Shown here: positions 9,197 to 17,685 of the stretch, in pieces
Numbering within the stretch: position 1 is the first letter of the stretch
Layout: each line of letters begins with the position of its first letter
Source: Rathayibacter rhapontici
GTDB lineage: Bacteria > Actinomycetota > Actinomycetes > Actinomycetales > Microbacteriaceae
Reading direction: 5' to 3'
Length of the DNA stretch: 64,000 bases
NCBI RefSeq assembly: GCF_001995175.1
Contig: NZ_MUKN01000007.1
Span: forward strand, 25,068 to 89,067
Translations under genes and position numbers: made by a program
The notes under the pieces: model-generated
The model's input: only the letters and a program-made list of their open reading frames with translations
Databases searched by the model: none
Told to the model about the DNA's origin: nothing

Positions 9197-9595
9197 CTAG
9201 ACGCGACGGCGCTTGGGCGGGCGGCACCCGTTGTGCGCCTGGGGCGTGACGTCGTTGATCGAGCCGACCTCGAGGCCTGCGGCCTGGAGCGAGCGGATCG
9301 CCGTCTCGCGACCCGAGCCCGGGCCCTTCACGAAGACGTCGACCTTCTTCATGCCGTGCTCCTGAGCCTGGCGCGCGGCCGACTCGGCGGCGAGCTGGGC
9401 GGCGAACGGCGTCGACTTGCGCGAGCCCTTGAAGCCGACTCCACCGGACGAGGCCCAGCTGATGACGGCCCCGGAGGGGTCGGTGATCGAGACGATGGTG
9501 TTGTTGAACGTCGACTTGATGTGGGCCTGGCCCACAGCGATGTTCTTCTTCTCCTTGCGGCGCGGCTTACGAGCGGCCGACTTGGGGGTAGCCAA
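9197..9595 (-). CDS. rpsK: 30S ribosomal protein S11
   Basis: Platform protein of the small subunit that lines the mRNA exit region. 132 residues, with the conserved [40 protein letters not shown] and the basic ending [11 protein letters not shown]. Typical actinobacterial N-terminus [18 protein letters not shown]. It follows rpsM by 32 bases in the alpha operon. Confidence 0.98.
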   Translation of the reverse strand: MATPKSAARKPRRKEKKNIAVGQAHIKSTFNNTIVSITDPSGAVISWASSGGVGFKGSRKSTPFAAQLAAESAARQAQEHGMKKVDVFVKGPGSGRETAIRSLQAAGLEVGSINDVTPQAHNGCRPPKRRRV

Positions 9596-9627
9596 TGTGT
9601 ATCTCCTCTAGGTCCGTGTCGCCCGCG

Positions 9628-10007
9628 TTACTTGCGGCCGGCCTTCTTCTTGCCGGCGACGGTGCGCTTCGGGCCCTTGCGGGTGCGCGCGTTCGTCTTG
9701 GTGCGCTGTCCACGGACCGGGAGCCGCGACGGTGGCGGAGGCCCTCGTACGAGCCGATCTCGACCTTGCGGCGGATGTCTGCGGCGACCTCGCGGCGGAG
9801 GTCTCCCTCCACCTTGTAGTTGCCCTCGATGTGGTCGCGGAGGGCGACGAGCTGGTCGTCGCTGAGGTCCTTGACGCGGATGTTGCCGTCGATCCCGGTG
9901 TCGCTGAGGGTCGCGAGCGCCCGAGTGCGGCCGACACCGTAGATGTAGGTCAGTGCGACCTCCACGCGCTTCTCGCGCGGGATGTCTACTCCTGCCAGAC
10001 GTGCCAT
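9628..10007 (-). CDS. rpsM: 30S ribosomal protein S13, frame broken by one missing base at 9723/9724
   Basis: Head protein of the small subunit that contacts the P-site tRNA and the B1 bridges. The start ATG is at 10005-10007 ([21 protein letters not shown]). After GLRHRRG the frame is lost; adding one base between 9723 and 9724 restores the invariant [18 protein letters not shown] and the C-terminus AGKKKAGRK, giving the normal 126 residues. S13 is not expected to be a pseudogene, so this is read as a base missing from the sequence. Lies between rpmJ and rpsK. Confidence 0.94.
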
Positions 10008-10149
10008 TGTGGCTTCTCCTGTTGAGTGAGTGGAGGTGTGAAGCAACGTCGGTGCCCCGGCCTCCACCGGGGGTGTCCTCGCCGTTCATCCCCCGCCGGA
10101 GCGGGGATGCAGCGCGATTGGTGACGTTGCGGTTCTGTTGTTCTGTCGT

Positions 10150-10186
10150 GGGGCGGCTGACCGCCCCGGCGCTCCCTGCCGGGAGC
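10150..10186 (-). terminator. Two tandem hairpins between rpmJ and rpsM
   Basis: GGGGCGG-CTGA-CCGCCCC (10150-10167) and GCTCCC-TGCC-GGGAGC (10171-10186) follow the rpmJ stop within 50 bases. The remainder of the 190-base rpmJ-rpsM gap has another small stem (CATCCCC..GGGGATG at about 10089-10112). They may partly terminate the infA-rpmJ message or regulate rpsM; I see no gene in the gap. Confidence 0.5.
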
Positions 10187-10197
10187 AGCGGTCGGGA

Positions 10198-10314
10198 CTA
10201 GCCCTGGCGCTGCTTGTGGCGGGGGTTGCTGCTGCAGATGACCATCACGTTGCCGTGGCGGCGGATGATCTTGCAGTGGTCGCAGATGCGCTTGACGCTG
10301 GGGTTGACCTTCAT
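10198..10314 (-). CDS. rpmJ: 50S ribosomal protein L36
   Basis: Tiny zinc-binding large-subunit protein, 38 residues, [20 protein letters not shown] to the end KQRQG. Cys11, Cys14, Cys27 and His33 form the zinc site of the C+ type of L36, so this is the zinc-dependent form. Start ATG 10312-10314, stop TAG 10198-10200. Lies between infA and rpsM, its normal place in the alpha operon. Confidence 0.96.
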   Translation of the reverse strand: MKVNPSVKRICDHCKIIRRHGNVMVICSSNPRHKQRQG

Positions 10315-10411
10315 GGTTCTTTTCCTTGATTTCGCTGGCGTCGTGCTCCCGGCGGATGCCGGGGCCGTTCCTTACAGGACACGCACGTCGCGAACGGAGC
10401 GGGGCGAACGC

Positions 10412-10633
10412 CTACTTGTAGCGGTAGACGATCCGGCCGCGGGTCAGGTCGTAAGGGCTCAGCTCCACGATCACGCGGTCCTCGGGGAGGATCCGGATGT
10501 AGTGCTGACGCATCTTGCCCGAGATGTGGGCGAGAACTTTGTGTCCGTTGGTGAGCTCCACGCGGAACATCGCGTTGGGGAGCGCCTCGACAACCGCACC
10601 TTCGATTTCGATGACACCGTCTTTTTTGGCCAT
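10412..10633 (-). CDS. infA: Translation initiation factor IF-1
   Basis: S1-like OB-fold protein that occupies the A site during initiation. 73 residues, [20 protein letters not shown], with [20 protein letters not shown] and [12 protein letters not shown]. The frame is open upstream to 10756, but the ATG at 10631-10633 gives the family N-terminus and length (72-73). It heads the alpha operon; its promoter carries the 17-base element also found before rplM. Confidence 0.98.
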   Translation of the reverse strand: MAKKDGVIEIEGAVVEALPNAMFRVELTNGHKVLAHISGKMRQHYIRILPEDRVIVELSPYDLTRGRIVYRYK

Positions 10634-10746
10634 AGCCTCACTGTCGTTCGGAAGTAGTGTGTGTACTGGTCGTGCGAATGTTTCCGCGACAACCTCCCCC
10701 GAGCGAGTGCTCGGGATGCGGTGCGCGGGCGTGCCGGAGCACGCGC

Positions 10747-10768
10747 AAAACACCAAGGGTCGATGCTA
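10747..10768 (-). promoter_or_regulatory. infA promoter with conserved start-site element shared with rplM
   Basis: Minus strand: -10 box TAGCAT (10763-10768), overlapping or followed by TCGACCCTTGGTGTTTT, identical over 17 bases to the rplM promoter. Immediately downstream a hairpin GCGTGC-TCCG-GCACGC (10729-10744) can form in the nascent RNA. The leader is about 125 bases. The -35 region is not recognisable. Confidence 0.6.
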
Positions 10769-10869
10769 CGCGATTCCGCCCTCCTCCGCCACCTCGGGCG
10801 TGTCGCAGCGAGACGCTCCCAGCACGTCCCCCGGTACGCGCCGCCGCCGGTCGCCGACGGCCCGGCGCC

Positions 10870-10875
10870 TAGGCT
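10870..10875 (+). promoter_or_regulatory. -10 element of lepB
   Basis: TAGGCT, 27 bases before the lepB ATG. A ribosome binding site GGAGGGA (10890-10896) lies six bases before the start, so this transcript has a short conventional leader. Confidence 0.45.
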
Positions 10876-10902
10876 GACTGCAGTCGAGCGGAGGGAGCGC
10901 GG

Positions 10903-11616
10903 ATGGCGCGCAGTCGGGAGTCGTCCGAGCACGAGCGGCGGCGCTGGTACTCGCATCCCCTGGTGACGGTGCTGGTCGCGATCGTCGTCATCGCGCTGGT
11001 CCAGACCTTCTTCGTGAAGGTGTACACCGTGCCGACCGGCTCGATGGAGCGCACCCTGCAGGGCGGCGGCTTCTGGGGCGACCGGATCCTGGTGGACCGC
11101 ACCGCGGCGCTGCAGGGCGACCCCGAGACCGGCCGCATCGTCGTCTTCTCCCGGGACGAGCAGTGGGGCGCCACCGACACCGTCGGGAGCCCGCTCTCGG
11201 AGGCTGTGAAGTACTTCGGCGACGTGACCAGCATCGGCCCCTCGCACGAGGAGTTCCTCGTGAAGCGCGTGATCGCGACCGGCGGCCAGACCGTGTCGTG
11301 CTGCGACGCCGAGGGGCGCGTGCTGGTCGACGGGGAGCCGCTCGACGAGGACTACGTGTTCGAGGACCTCCCCTTCGGCGTCGGCGCCACCTGCACGACC
11401 GAGGTCCGGTCGACGCGGTGCTTCGACGAGTACACGGTGCCGGAGGGGACGCTCTTCGTCCTGGGCGACCACCGGTCGAACTCGAACGACTCGCTGGGAC
11501 TGTGCCGCGGAGCGACGGGGCCGATCGACTCCTGCGTCAAGACGGTGCCCGTGGAGCGCGTCGTCGGGCGCGTCTTCGCGGTCGCGTGGCCGCTGACCCG
11601 CTGGCGCCTGTTCTGA
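10903..11616 (+). CDS. lepB: Signal peptidase I
   Basis: Membrane serine protease (S26) that removes signal peptides of exported proteins on the outer face of the membrane. 237 residues: short cytoplasmic N-terminus, one transmembrane segment at about 18-38, catalytic Ser47 in PTGSMERTL, catalytic Lys121 in LVKRVIATGGQTV, and the late motif GDHRSNSNDSLG. Start ATG with a good ribosome site. It stands alone on the plus strand between infA and the convergent mannitol operon, and a perfect hairpin follows. Confidence 0.96.
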   Translation: MARSRESSEHERRRWYSHPLVTVLVAIVVIALVQTFFVKVYTVPTGSMERTLQGGGFWGDRILVDRTAALQGDPETGRIVVFSRDEQWGATDTVGSPLSEAVKYFGDVTSIGPSHEEFLVKRVIATGGQTVSCCDAEGRVLVDGEPLDEDYVFEDLPFGVGATCTTEVRSTRCFDEYTVPEGTLFVLGDHRSNSNDSLGLCRGATGPIDSCVKTVPVERVVGRVFAVAWPLTRWRLF

Positions 11617-11632
11617 CCCGTCCGGCTCGTGA

Positions 11633-11672
11633 ACGGACGAGATCCCCCGCCGTGGCAGGGGATCTCGTCCGT
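11633..11672. terminator. Bidirectional terminator between lepB and mtlD
   Basis: ACGGACGAGATCCCC (11633-11647), ten-base loop, GGGGATCTCGTCCGT (11658-11672): a perfect 15-bp stem. It starts 17 bases after the lepB stop and lies 36 bases after the mtlD stop, so it can end both converging transcripts. Confidence 0.9.
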
Positions 11673-11707
11673 CTGTGCGGGACTCTCGGCGGCCCGGCGA
11701 GAACGCG

Positions 11708-12847
11708 CTAGCAGCGCACGACCTCGACGAGCTGCGGGAACAGCGGGTGCTCGGGAGCGAGCCCGGTCACGTCGGCGACGAACTCCTCCGGTGACAGCGA
11801 CGCGAGCTTCTCGTGCAGCTCCACGCTCTGCGGGTCCTCCGGCACGTCGAAGCGCAGTGCGGCACCGACGGCGGTGAGCAGACCGGAGGGCGTGAGCCCC
11901 CGCTCGGCGAGCTCGGCGGCGGGGCCGATGAAGCGCTCGTGCCTCGAGAGCTTGCGCAGCGGCTGACGGCCGACCCGGTCGACGGTGTCGGTCAGGTACG
12001 GATTGCCGAAGCGCTTCAGCGTCTTCTCGAGGTAGGCCTGCTGCTCCTCGTCGCTGAAGCCGTGCTTCGCGACGATGAGCGCCTTCGTGTCCTCCAGCGC
12101 CGCCTTCACCGCGTCGTGCACCTCCGGGATCGCGAGAGCGTCCGAGAGCTTGTGCGCTCCGGCGGCGAACCCGACGTAGGCCGCCGTGGCGTGGCCGGTG
12201 TTGACGGTGAAGAGCTTGCGCTCGATGAAGGGCTCGAGGTCGTCGACGTACGTCGCGCCCGGGAGCTCCGGCTCGCCGCCCTCGAAGGGCGTGCGGTCGA
12301 TGACCCACTCGAAGAAGCTCTCGACGGTGACGTCCAGACCCTGCCCCGGCTCCTGGTTCGGCACGATGCGGTCGACGGCCGTGTCGGCGAAGACCGCGCG
12401 GGAGCGCAGCGTCTCCCACTCGTCCGCGCCGAGGTTCGCGGCGACCTCGGTCTGCAGCAGACGGGTCGCGTTGATGGCGTTCTCGCAGGCCATCACGCTC
12501 AGCCGCGGCGCCGACTCGGCACGGGCGGCGAGGCCCTTCGCGATCACCGGGGCGACGAAGCGCAGGATGTTCGGGCCGACCGCGGTGGTGACGACGTCGG
12601 CGGTCGCGATCTCGCGCACGAGCGCCTCCTCGGCGGAGGCCGAGTTGATCGCGCGGAAGCGGTCGACCACGTGCGTGACCGACTCCTCCCCCACCTCGTG
12701 CACCTCGTAGCTGTCGGCGGCCGCGAGCTGGTCGATCAGGGCGGCGTTGACGTCGGCGAAGACGATCTCGTAGCCGGCCCCGTGCAGGATCAGCCCGACG
12801 AAGCCGCGGCCGATGTTGCCGGCGCCGAAGTGGACGGCCTTGGGCAT
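11708..12847 (-). CDS. mtlD: Mannitol-1-phosphate 5-dehydrogenase
   Basis: NAD-dependent oxidation of mannitol-1-phosphate, delivered by the mannitol PTS, to fructose-6-phosphate. 379 residues with the nucleotide-binding motif [11 protein letters not shown] at residues 8-18 and the long-chain polyol dehydrogenase core around [16 protein letters not shown], whose Lys is the likely catalytic base. The start ATG overlaps the EIIA stop by one base (TGATG), so EIIA and MtlD are translationally coupled. Last gene of the mtl operon. Confidence 0.96.
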   Translation of the reverse strand: MPKAVHFGAGNIGRGFVGLILHGAGYEIVFADVNAALIDQLAAADSYEVHEVGEESVTHVVDRFRAINSASAEEALVREIATADVVTTAVGPNILRFVAPVIAKGLAARAESAPRLSVMACENAINATRLLQTEVAANLGADEWETLRSRAVFADTAVDRIVPNQEPGQGLDVTVESFFEWVIDRTPFEGGEPELPGATYVDDLEPFIERKLFTVNTGHATAAYVGFAAGAHKLSDALAIPEVHDAVKAALEDTKALIVAKHGFSDEEQQAYLEKTLKRFGNPYLTDTVDRVGRQPLRKLSRHERFIGPAAELAERGLTPSGLLTAVGAALRFDVPEDPQSVELHEKLASLSPEEFVADVTGLAPEHPLFPQLVEVVRC

Positions 12848-13281
12848 CAGGAGTTGACCTCCCCGAGGAGCCCGTAGAGCGCCTGCGCGTCGGGGGCGTC
12901 GAGGAGCTTCTGCACCTCGTCCTCCTCCGAGAAGATGATGGCGATCTTCGAGAGGATCTCGAGGTGCTCGTTGTTGACGCCGGCGATGCCGACGACGAAG
13001 CGCACCTCGTTGCCGTCCCAGTCGATCGGCTGGCCGTAGCGGACGAACGACAGCGCGGAGGAGCGGATCTCGTCCTTCGCGTCGTTGGTGCCGTGCGGGA
13101 TGGCGAGCAGGTTGCCCATGTAGGTGGAGACGGTCGCCTCGCGGGCGAGCATGGCCTCGTGGTAGGCGGGCGTCACCGCGCCGACTCCCACGAGCATGTC
13201 GGCGGCCTCCTTGATGGCGGCCTCCTTCGTGGTGGCGCTGCCGGAGGCGTTGATCTGTCCGATGGTGAGCACTTCGCTCAT
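12847..13281 (-). CDS. mtlF: PTS mannitol-specific EIIA component
   Basis: Receives phosphate from HPr on His and passes it to the EIIB domain of the mannitol permease. 144 residues; the phospho-accepting His63 is in [13 protein letters not shown]. The frame is open to 13356, but the ATG at 13279-13281 gives the normal N-terminus ([12 protein letters not shown]) and a ribosome site AAGGA lies about ten bases upstream. Separate EIIA, with EIICB encoded upstream, is the Gram-positive arrangement. Confidence 0.94.
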   Translation of the reverse strand: MSEVLTIGQINASGSATTKEAAIKEAADMLVGVGAVTPAYHEAMLAREATVSTYMGNLLAIPHGTNDAKDEIRSSALSFVRYGQPIDWDGNEVRFVVGIAGVNNEHLEILSKIAIIFSEEDEVQKLLDAPDAQALYGLLGEVNS

Positions 13282-13311
13282 GGCTTCAGTCCTTCCGATG
13301 GTGGGAAACGG

Positions 13312-13372
13312 CGAGGGAACCCGCGGGGCGAGCGGAGCGTGTCCGCCTCGTCGCACCCTACGGGTTCCCTCG
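13312..13372 (-). terminator. Hairpin between the mannitol EIICB and EIIA genes
   Basis: CGAGGGAACCCG (13312-13323) pairs perfectly with CGGGTTCCCTCG (13361-13372); a weaker inner stem fills part of the 37-base loop. In the 117-base gap after the permease stop this probably lowers downstream expression or stabilises the permease message (inferred). Confidence 0.6.
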
Positions 13373-13398
13373 TCGTGCTTACTGGATGGCCGCTCGGG

Positions 13399-14961
13399 CT
13401 ACTGGCCGTGCTGCTCGCGGACCAGGGAGACGACCTCGTCGTACTTCGGGCTGTTCATGAAGTTGTCGACGGAGACGTGGATCGCGCCGGGCGTGCGCTG
13501 GCGTGCGCGCTCGGTCAGCTCGGCCTGGGTGATGACCAGGTCGACGTCGTCCTCGAGGGCCGCGATCGCCTTGTTGGTGACCGTGACGTCCTCGAAGCCC
13601 GCCTTCTTCATCTTGTTGCGCAGGACGGAGGCGCCCATGGCGGACGATCCCATCCCGGCGTCGCAGGCGAACACGATGTTCCGGACCTGAGTCGCGGTCG
13701 CGGTGGCACCGGCGACGGAGGCGCCGCTGGAGTCCTGCGGGGTGTTGGCTCCGCCGGCGTTGATGAGCGAGCCGACGGCGCTGTCCTTGCCCTTGTTGGC
13801 CTGGTTCGCGGCGACGGCGGCGGCGAGCTTGTCGTCCCCCTCCTGCGCTGCGGCGAGGTCGCTCTTGCGGCCGGCCCGGATGATCACCGAGGCGACGGCG
13901 AACGAGACGGCGGCCGCGAGGATGACCGACAGGATCACGCCGATGAAGCTGTCGTTCGCGGTCTGCAGGAGCACCGCGATGATCGAGCCGGGCGAGGCCG
14001 GGGCGCGCAGGCCCGAGTTGAAGGCGACGTTGGTGGCGACACCGGTCGCGCCGCCCAGGATGACGGCGGCGAGGAGGGCCGGCTTCATCAGCACGTACGG
14101 GAAGTAGATCTCGTGGATGCCGCCGATGAAGTGGATGACCGCGGCGCCGGGAGCGGAGGCGCGGGCGGCGCCGACTCCGAAGATCGCGAAGGCGAGGAGC
14201 ACGCCCAGGCCGGGGCCGGGGTTCGCCTCGAGGAGGAAGAGGAAGGACTTGCCGGTCTCCTCCGCCTGCTGCACACCGAGCGGGGTGAGCACGCCGTGGT
14301 TGATCGCGTTGTTGAGGAACAGGATCTTGGCGGGCTCGATGAAGAGGCTCGTCAGCGGGAGCAGGCCCGCGCCGACCAGCCACTCGACGCCGGCACCGAG
14401 GATCGCGGAGAGGCCCTCGACGAGCGGGGCGACACCGGCGAACGCGACGAGCGCCAGCAGGAGGCCGAGGATCCCGGCCGAGAAGTTGTTGACGAGCATC
14501 TCGAAGCCGGGCTTGATCTTGCCGTCCCAGAGCGAGTCGACCTTCTTCATGAGCCACGCCGAGAGCGGGCCCATGATCATGGCGCCGATGAACATCGGGA
14601 TGCCGGCGCCGACGATGACGCCCATGGTCGCGATCGTGCCGACCACGCCGCCACGCGCGCCGTAGACCATGCGGCCACCGGTGTTCGCGATGAGCAGCGG
14701 GAGCAGGTAGGTGATCATCGGGCCGACGAGGCCGGTGTTCACGACGTCGGGGTCGCTGCTCCAGCCGCCGAACTGCTGGACCCAGGTGGCGTCGACGCCG
14801 AGCAGCGGGAGCCACCCGGTCTCGATGAAGAGGGCCGTGATGAAGCCCCAGGCGATGAAGGCCGCGATGTTCGGCATGACCATCCCCGAGAGGAAGGTGC
14901 CGAAACGCTGGACGTGGACGCGCGCTCCACCGCGCGTCGACGTCGCTGACGTCGTTGTCAT
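13399..14961 (-). CDS. mtlA: PTS mannitol-specific EIICB permease
   Basis: Transports and phosphorylates mannitol at the membrane. 520 residues: a membrane EIIC domain of several hydrophobic segments over about 25-360 with GGIHEIYFPYVLMKP, a linker rich in Ala, Asn and Gly, and an EIIB domain with the phospho-accepting Cys433 in IVFACDAGMGSSAMG. Start ATG 14959-14961. First gene of mtlA-mtlF-mtlD; its upstream region has three G-rich direct repeats. Confidence 0.96.
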   Translation of the reverse strand: MTTTSATSTRGGARVHVQRFGTFLSGMVMPNIAAFIAWGFITALFIETGWLPLLGVDATWVQQFGGWSSDPDVVNTGLVGPMITYLLPLLIANTGGRMVYGARGGVVGTIATMGVIVGAGIPMFIGAMIMGPLSAWLMKKVDSLWDGKIKPGFEMLVNNFSAGILGLLLALVAFAGVAPLVEGLSAILGAGVEWLVGAGLLPLTSLFIEPAKILFLNNAINHGVLTPLGVQQAEETGKSFLFLLEANPGPGLGVLLAFAIFGVGAARASAPGAAVIHFIGGIHEIYFPYVLMKPALLAAVILGGATGVATNVAFNSGLRAPASPGSIIAVLLQTANDSFIGVILSVILAAAVSFAVASVIIRAGRKSDLAAAQEGDDKLAAAVAANQANKGKDSAVGSLINAGGANTPQDSSGASVAGATATATQVRNIVFACDAGMGSSAMGASVLRNKMKKAGFEDVTVTNKAIAALEDDVDLVITQAELTERARQRTPGAIHVSVDNFMNSPKYDEVVSLVREQHGQ

Positions 14962-15038
14962 GTGGTGTTCTCCGATTCTTGGTGCGGGGTCCCGGTCGTT
15001 CCTGAGGCGGCCGGGTCCCTGCGGGCGGGTCGTGATGA

Positions 15039-15075
15039 GGGGTGGTGCGAGGGGGGTGGTGCTGGGGGGTGGTGC
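15039..15075. repeat. Three direct repeats GGGGTGGTGC upstream of mtlA
   Basis: Copies at 15039-15048, 15053-15062 and 15066-15075, spaced 13-14 bases. They lie 78-114 bases upstream of the permease start, on the minus strand as GCACCACCCC. Spacing near 1.3 helical turns and position suggest regulator binding (MtlR is a candidate), but the G runs could also form a quadruplex. The rest of the 139-base gap is G-rich with no other signal. Confidence 0.5.
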
Positions 15076-15100
15076 GTTGCGGGCGGCCGGGGGCCGGGGA

Positions 15101-16792
15101 TCAGGAGGCGGCGATCGCCTCGGTGACGGCGGACCGCGCCGCTGCGGCGCTGTCCGTCGAGAGGGCGAGCTCGGCGAACCGCTTCGCGTCCTCGAGGGTG
15201 TGCTCGGCCAGCTCGGCGCGCACGTCGGCGAGAGCCGACGGCGACATCGAGAGGGACGTCGCGCCGAGGCCCACGAGGACCACGGCGAGCAGGGGGTCGG
15301 CGGCGGCCTCGCCGCAGATGCCGACGGGCTTGCCCAGTGCGGCTCCCGCGCGCCCGACCTCGCCGACGAGGCGGAGGACGGCCGGGTGCCACGGGTCCTG
15401 GTAGGCCGAGACGGTGCCCAGCATCCGGTCGGCGGCCAGCGTGTACTGGGTGAGGTCGTTGGTGCCGATGGAGGCGAAGTCCGCGACTCCGAGGATCCGG
15501 TCGGCGAGCAGGGCGGAGGAGGGGACCTCGACCATCACGCCCGCGGTGCGGATGCCGAGCTCCCGAGCCATCGACGTGAAGTAGCGGGTCTCGTCGACGG
15601 TCGCGACCATCGGCGCCATGACCCAGAGGTCGGCGTCGGTCGCGGCGTCGGCCTGCGCGAGCGCCGTGAGCTGGTCGCGGAGGATCTGCTCGCTGGCGCG
15701 GAGCGCGCGCAGTCCGCGGAGCCCCAGGGCGGGGTTCTCCTCGTGGTCGTCGTTGAGGAAGCTCAGCGGCTTGTCGGCGCCGGCGTCGAGCGCGCGGACG
15801 ACGACCTTCCTGCCGGGGAACGCGGCCAGCAGGCGGGTGTACTGCTCGGCCTGGTCGGCGACGGTCGGCGCCTCCTTGGCGTCGAGGAAGAGGAACTCGG
15901 TGCGGAACAGCCCCACGCCCTCCGCGCCGAGCTCGACCGCTCCCTGCGCTCCGTCGGCCGAGCCGAGGTTGGCGAGCAGCGGCACGGCGTGGCCGTCGGA
16001 CAGCGCGCCGGGGACGACCGGAGCGGCGAGGCGCTCGGCGCGCTCGGTGATCGCGGCCTTCGCCTCGGTGATCTCGGCGTCCGAGGGATTCACCGTGACG
16101 ACGCCGGTGGTCGCGTCGAGGATCACGAGCTGTCCGTCGCGCAGATCGAGCGCTCCGGTGGTGCCCACGATGGCGGTGATCGACTTCTCGCGAGCGAGGA
16201 TCGCGGTGTGCGACGTGGGGCCGCCGTCGCTCGTGACGAGTCCGAGGACCTTGTCGAGGTCCAGCAGAGCGGTGTCGGCCGGTGCGAGATCGCGGGCGAC
16301 GAGCACGAAGGGCTCGTCCGACTCGGGCACGCCGGGGGCGGCCACTCCGCGCAGGTGGGCCACGACGCGCTGCGAGACGTCGTCGAGGTCGGTCGCGCGC
16401 TCGGCCATGTAGCCGCCCATCGCCACCAGCAGATCGCGGAAGCCCGCGAACGCCTCGTGCACCGCACGCTCCGCGGTCTTGCCGTTCGCGATGCGCGCCT
16501 TGACGTCGTCGGCGAGCGACGGATCCTCCGCCATCAGCGCCTGCGCGTCGAGCACGTCCTTGGCCGAGCCGCCGGCCCGCTCACCGCGATGGCGGATGGT
16601 CGCGGCGGTCGCCGACAGCGACGACACGGCGCGCTCCTCCTCCTGGACGGGCGTGCGGGTGCTCGCGACGTCCTCCGGCTCGGGCAGCGGCTCGGGCATG
16701 CGCAGGACCGGCCCGAGGGCGAGCCCGCGACCGACTCCGGTGCCCTGGAGCTTCGCGGAGGCGTAGGCGGTGTGAGGAGTGGACAGCGTCAT
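15101..16792 (-). CDS. ptsI: PTS phosphoenolpyruvate-protein phosphotransferase (Enzyme I)
   Basis: Transfers phosphate from PEP to HPr, the first step for all PTS sugars. 563 residues: N-terminal HPr-binding domain, phosphohistidine His195 in GGPTSHTAILAR, and the C-terminal PEP-binding barrel (MVEVPSSALLAD, SIGTNDLTQYTLAADR, GICGEAAADPLL). Start ATG at 16790-16792. Upstream of mtlA and downstream of ptsH in the same direction, with gaps of 139 and 203 bases, so probably separate promoters or processed transcripts. Confidence 0.97.
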   Translation of the reverse strand: MTLSTPHTAYASAKLQGTGVGRGLALGPVLRMPEPLPEPEDVASTRTPVQEEERAVSSLSATAATIRHRGERAGGSAKDVLDAQALMAEDPSLADDVKARIANGKTAERAVHEAFAGFRDLLVAMGGYMAERATDLDDVSQRVVAHLRGVAAPGVPESDEPFVLVARDLAPADTALLDLDKVLGLVTSDGGPTSHTAILAREKSITAIVGTTGALDLRDGQLVILDATTGVVTVNPSDAEITEAKAAITERAERLAAPVVPGALSDGHAVPLLANLGSADGAQGAVELGAEGVGLFRTEFLFLDAKEAPTVADQAEQYTRLLAAFPGRKVVVRALDAGADKPLSFLNDDHEENPALGLRGLRALRASEQILRDQLTALAQADAATDADLWVMAPMVATVDETRYFTSMARELGIRTAGVMVEVPSSALLADRILGVADFASIGTNDLTQYTLAADRMLGTVSAYQDPWHPAVLRLVGEVGRAGAALGKPVGICGEAAADPLLAVVLVGLGATSLSMSPSALADVRAELAEHTLEDAKRFAELALSTDSAAAARSAVTEAIAAS

Positions 16793-16981
16793 GAGTGCTC
16801 GGTTCCTGTCGTGCTCTCGTCGGTGAGAGAGCGGGGGTGATCGAGTGGGGGTGAGAGCGTCCGCATCGGGGTGTCCGACTCAGGAGGGGGAGAAGCGACC
16901 CATTGAGGGTCGCCGTCACGATCCGCGGCCTTCCGCGGCTACCGGCGCTTGTGAGCGCCGCGCTGCCGCGTTTCTTTCACG

Positions 16982-17011
16982 GGATCACGACGCCGTCAGG
17001 CGTCGTGATCC
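16982..17011 (-). terminator. Terminator hairpin overlapping the ptsH stop codon
   Basis: GGATCACGACGCC (16982-16994), loop GTCA, GGCGTCGTGATCC (16999-17011): a perfect 13-bp stem. The loop contains the TGA stop of ptsH (16996-16998) and one arm encodes its last residues. The following gap to ptsI (203 bases) has GC-rich sequence without a recognised gene. Confidence 0.75.
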
Positions 17012-17262
17012 GTCGAAAGGAACGTGGCCAGCTCGTCGAGGACGGCCTGCTCGTTGTCGCCCTCGACGGAGAGGACGAGGTCGTCGCCGTGCTCGATGCC
17101 GAGCGAGATGATGCCGAGGATCGACGCGGCGTTGACCGCGGTGGCGTCGCCCTTCTTCACGAGGACCTTCTGACCCGACTTCGCCGCGGCCTGGCTGAAG
17201 AGCGAGGCGGGGCGGGCGTGGAGGCCCTTCGACGATGCGACCTGAACAGTGCGCTCGACCAT
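16996..17262 (-). CDS. ptsH: PTS phosphocarrier protein HPr
   Basis: Small cytoplasmic carrier that takes phosphate from Enzyme I to the sugar EIIA proteins. 88 residues; phosphorylatable His15 in GLHARPAS and the regulatory serine (Ser47, equivalent to Ser46) in NAASILGIISLG. Start ATG 17260-17262 with a ribosome site AAGGAG close upstream. It lies between the orphan EIIB gene and ptsI. The stop codon lies in the loop of its own terminator. Confidence 0.96.
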   Translation of the reverse strand: MVERTVQVASSKGLHARPASLFSQAAAKSGQKVLVKKGDATAVNAASILGIISLGIEHGDDLVLSVEGDNEQAVLDELATFLSTDHDA

Positions 17263-17298
17263 GAACGTTTCTCCTTGGGATCTGCAGCGGTGGCTGCG

Positions 17299-17685
17299 TC
17301 AGTGGTGGCCGGCGTCGGGCTCGGCGCCCGGTGCCGGTCGGACGGAGGGATCCCCGTCCGCGCCCGCTCCGACCGCGCGAGCGGCGAAGAGGACGGGAAG
17401 GGTGTCGAGCACGGTGTCGGCACCGTGCACTCCGAAGACGTCGTGCGGGAGGAGGGCGGCCGCGGCTCCGACTCGCTCCGCGCGCTGGCGGAGTCCGTCG
17501 AACTGCGACTCGAGGTGCGGACCCACCAGGAGGACGTCGGCCTCCGGGAGGGAGTCCGCGAGACCGGTGAGGGTCTCCGACCGGAACGAGGCGTCCATGC
17601 CCCGCTCCTTCGCGCCCGCTCGCAAGCGGTGCGCCAGGAACGTGCTCGACGCTCCCGCACCGCAGACGATCAGGATCTTCCGCAC
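17299..17685 (-). CDS. PTS EIIB-like protein (lactose/cellobiose family), no cognate permease here
   Basis: 128 residues beginning MRKILIVCGAGASSTFLAHR; Cys8 in the CGAGASS loop is the phospho-acceptor of lactose/chitobiose-type EIIB proteins. The core spans about 100 residues and is followed by a tail rich in Ala, Gly and Pro. No EIIA or EIIC of that family is present in the window. Position, 36 bases before ptsH and divergent from mtlR, suggests it is expressed with HPr and may act in PTS signalling to the PRD regulator, or serve a permease elsewhere. Start ATG at 17683-17685; an upstream start is possible. Confidence 0.8.
   Translation of the reverse strand: MRKILIVCGAGASSTFLAHRLRAGAKERGMDASFRSETLTGLADSLPEADVLLVGPHLESQFDGLRQRAERVGAAAALLPHDVFGVHGADTVLDTLPVLFAARAVGAGADGDPSVRPAPGAEPDAGHH

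Noticed and set aside
12964..14949. 661-residue plus-strand open frame opposite mtlA and its EIIA
   Set aside because: Antisense shadow; all motifs belong to the PTS genes on the minus strand.
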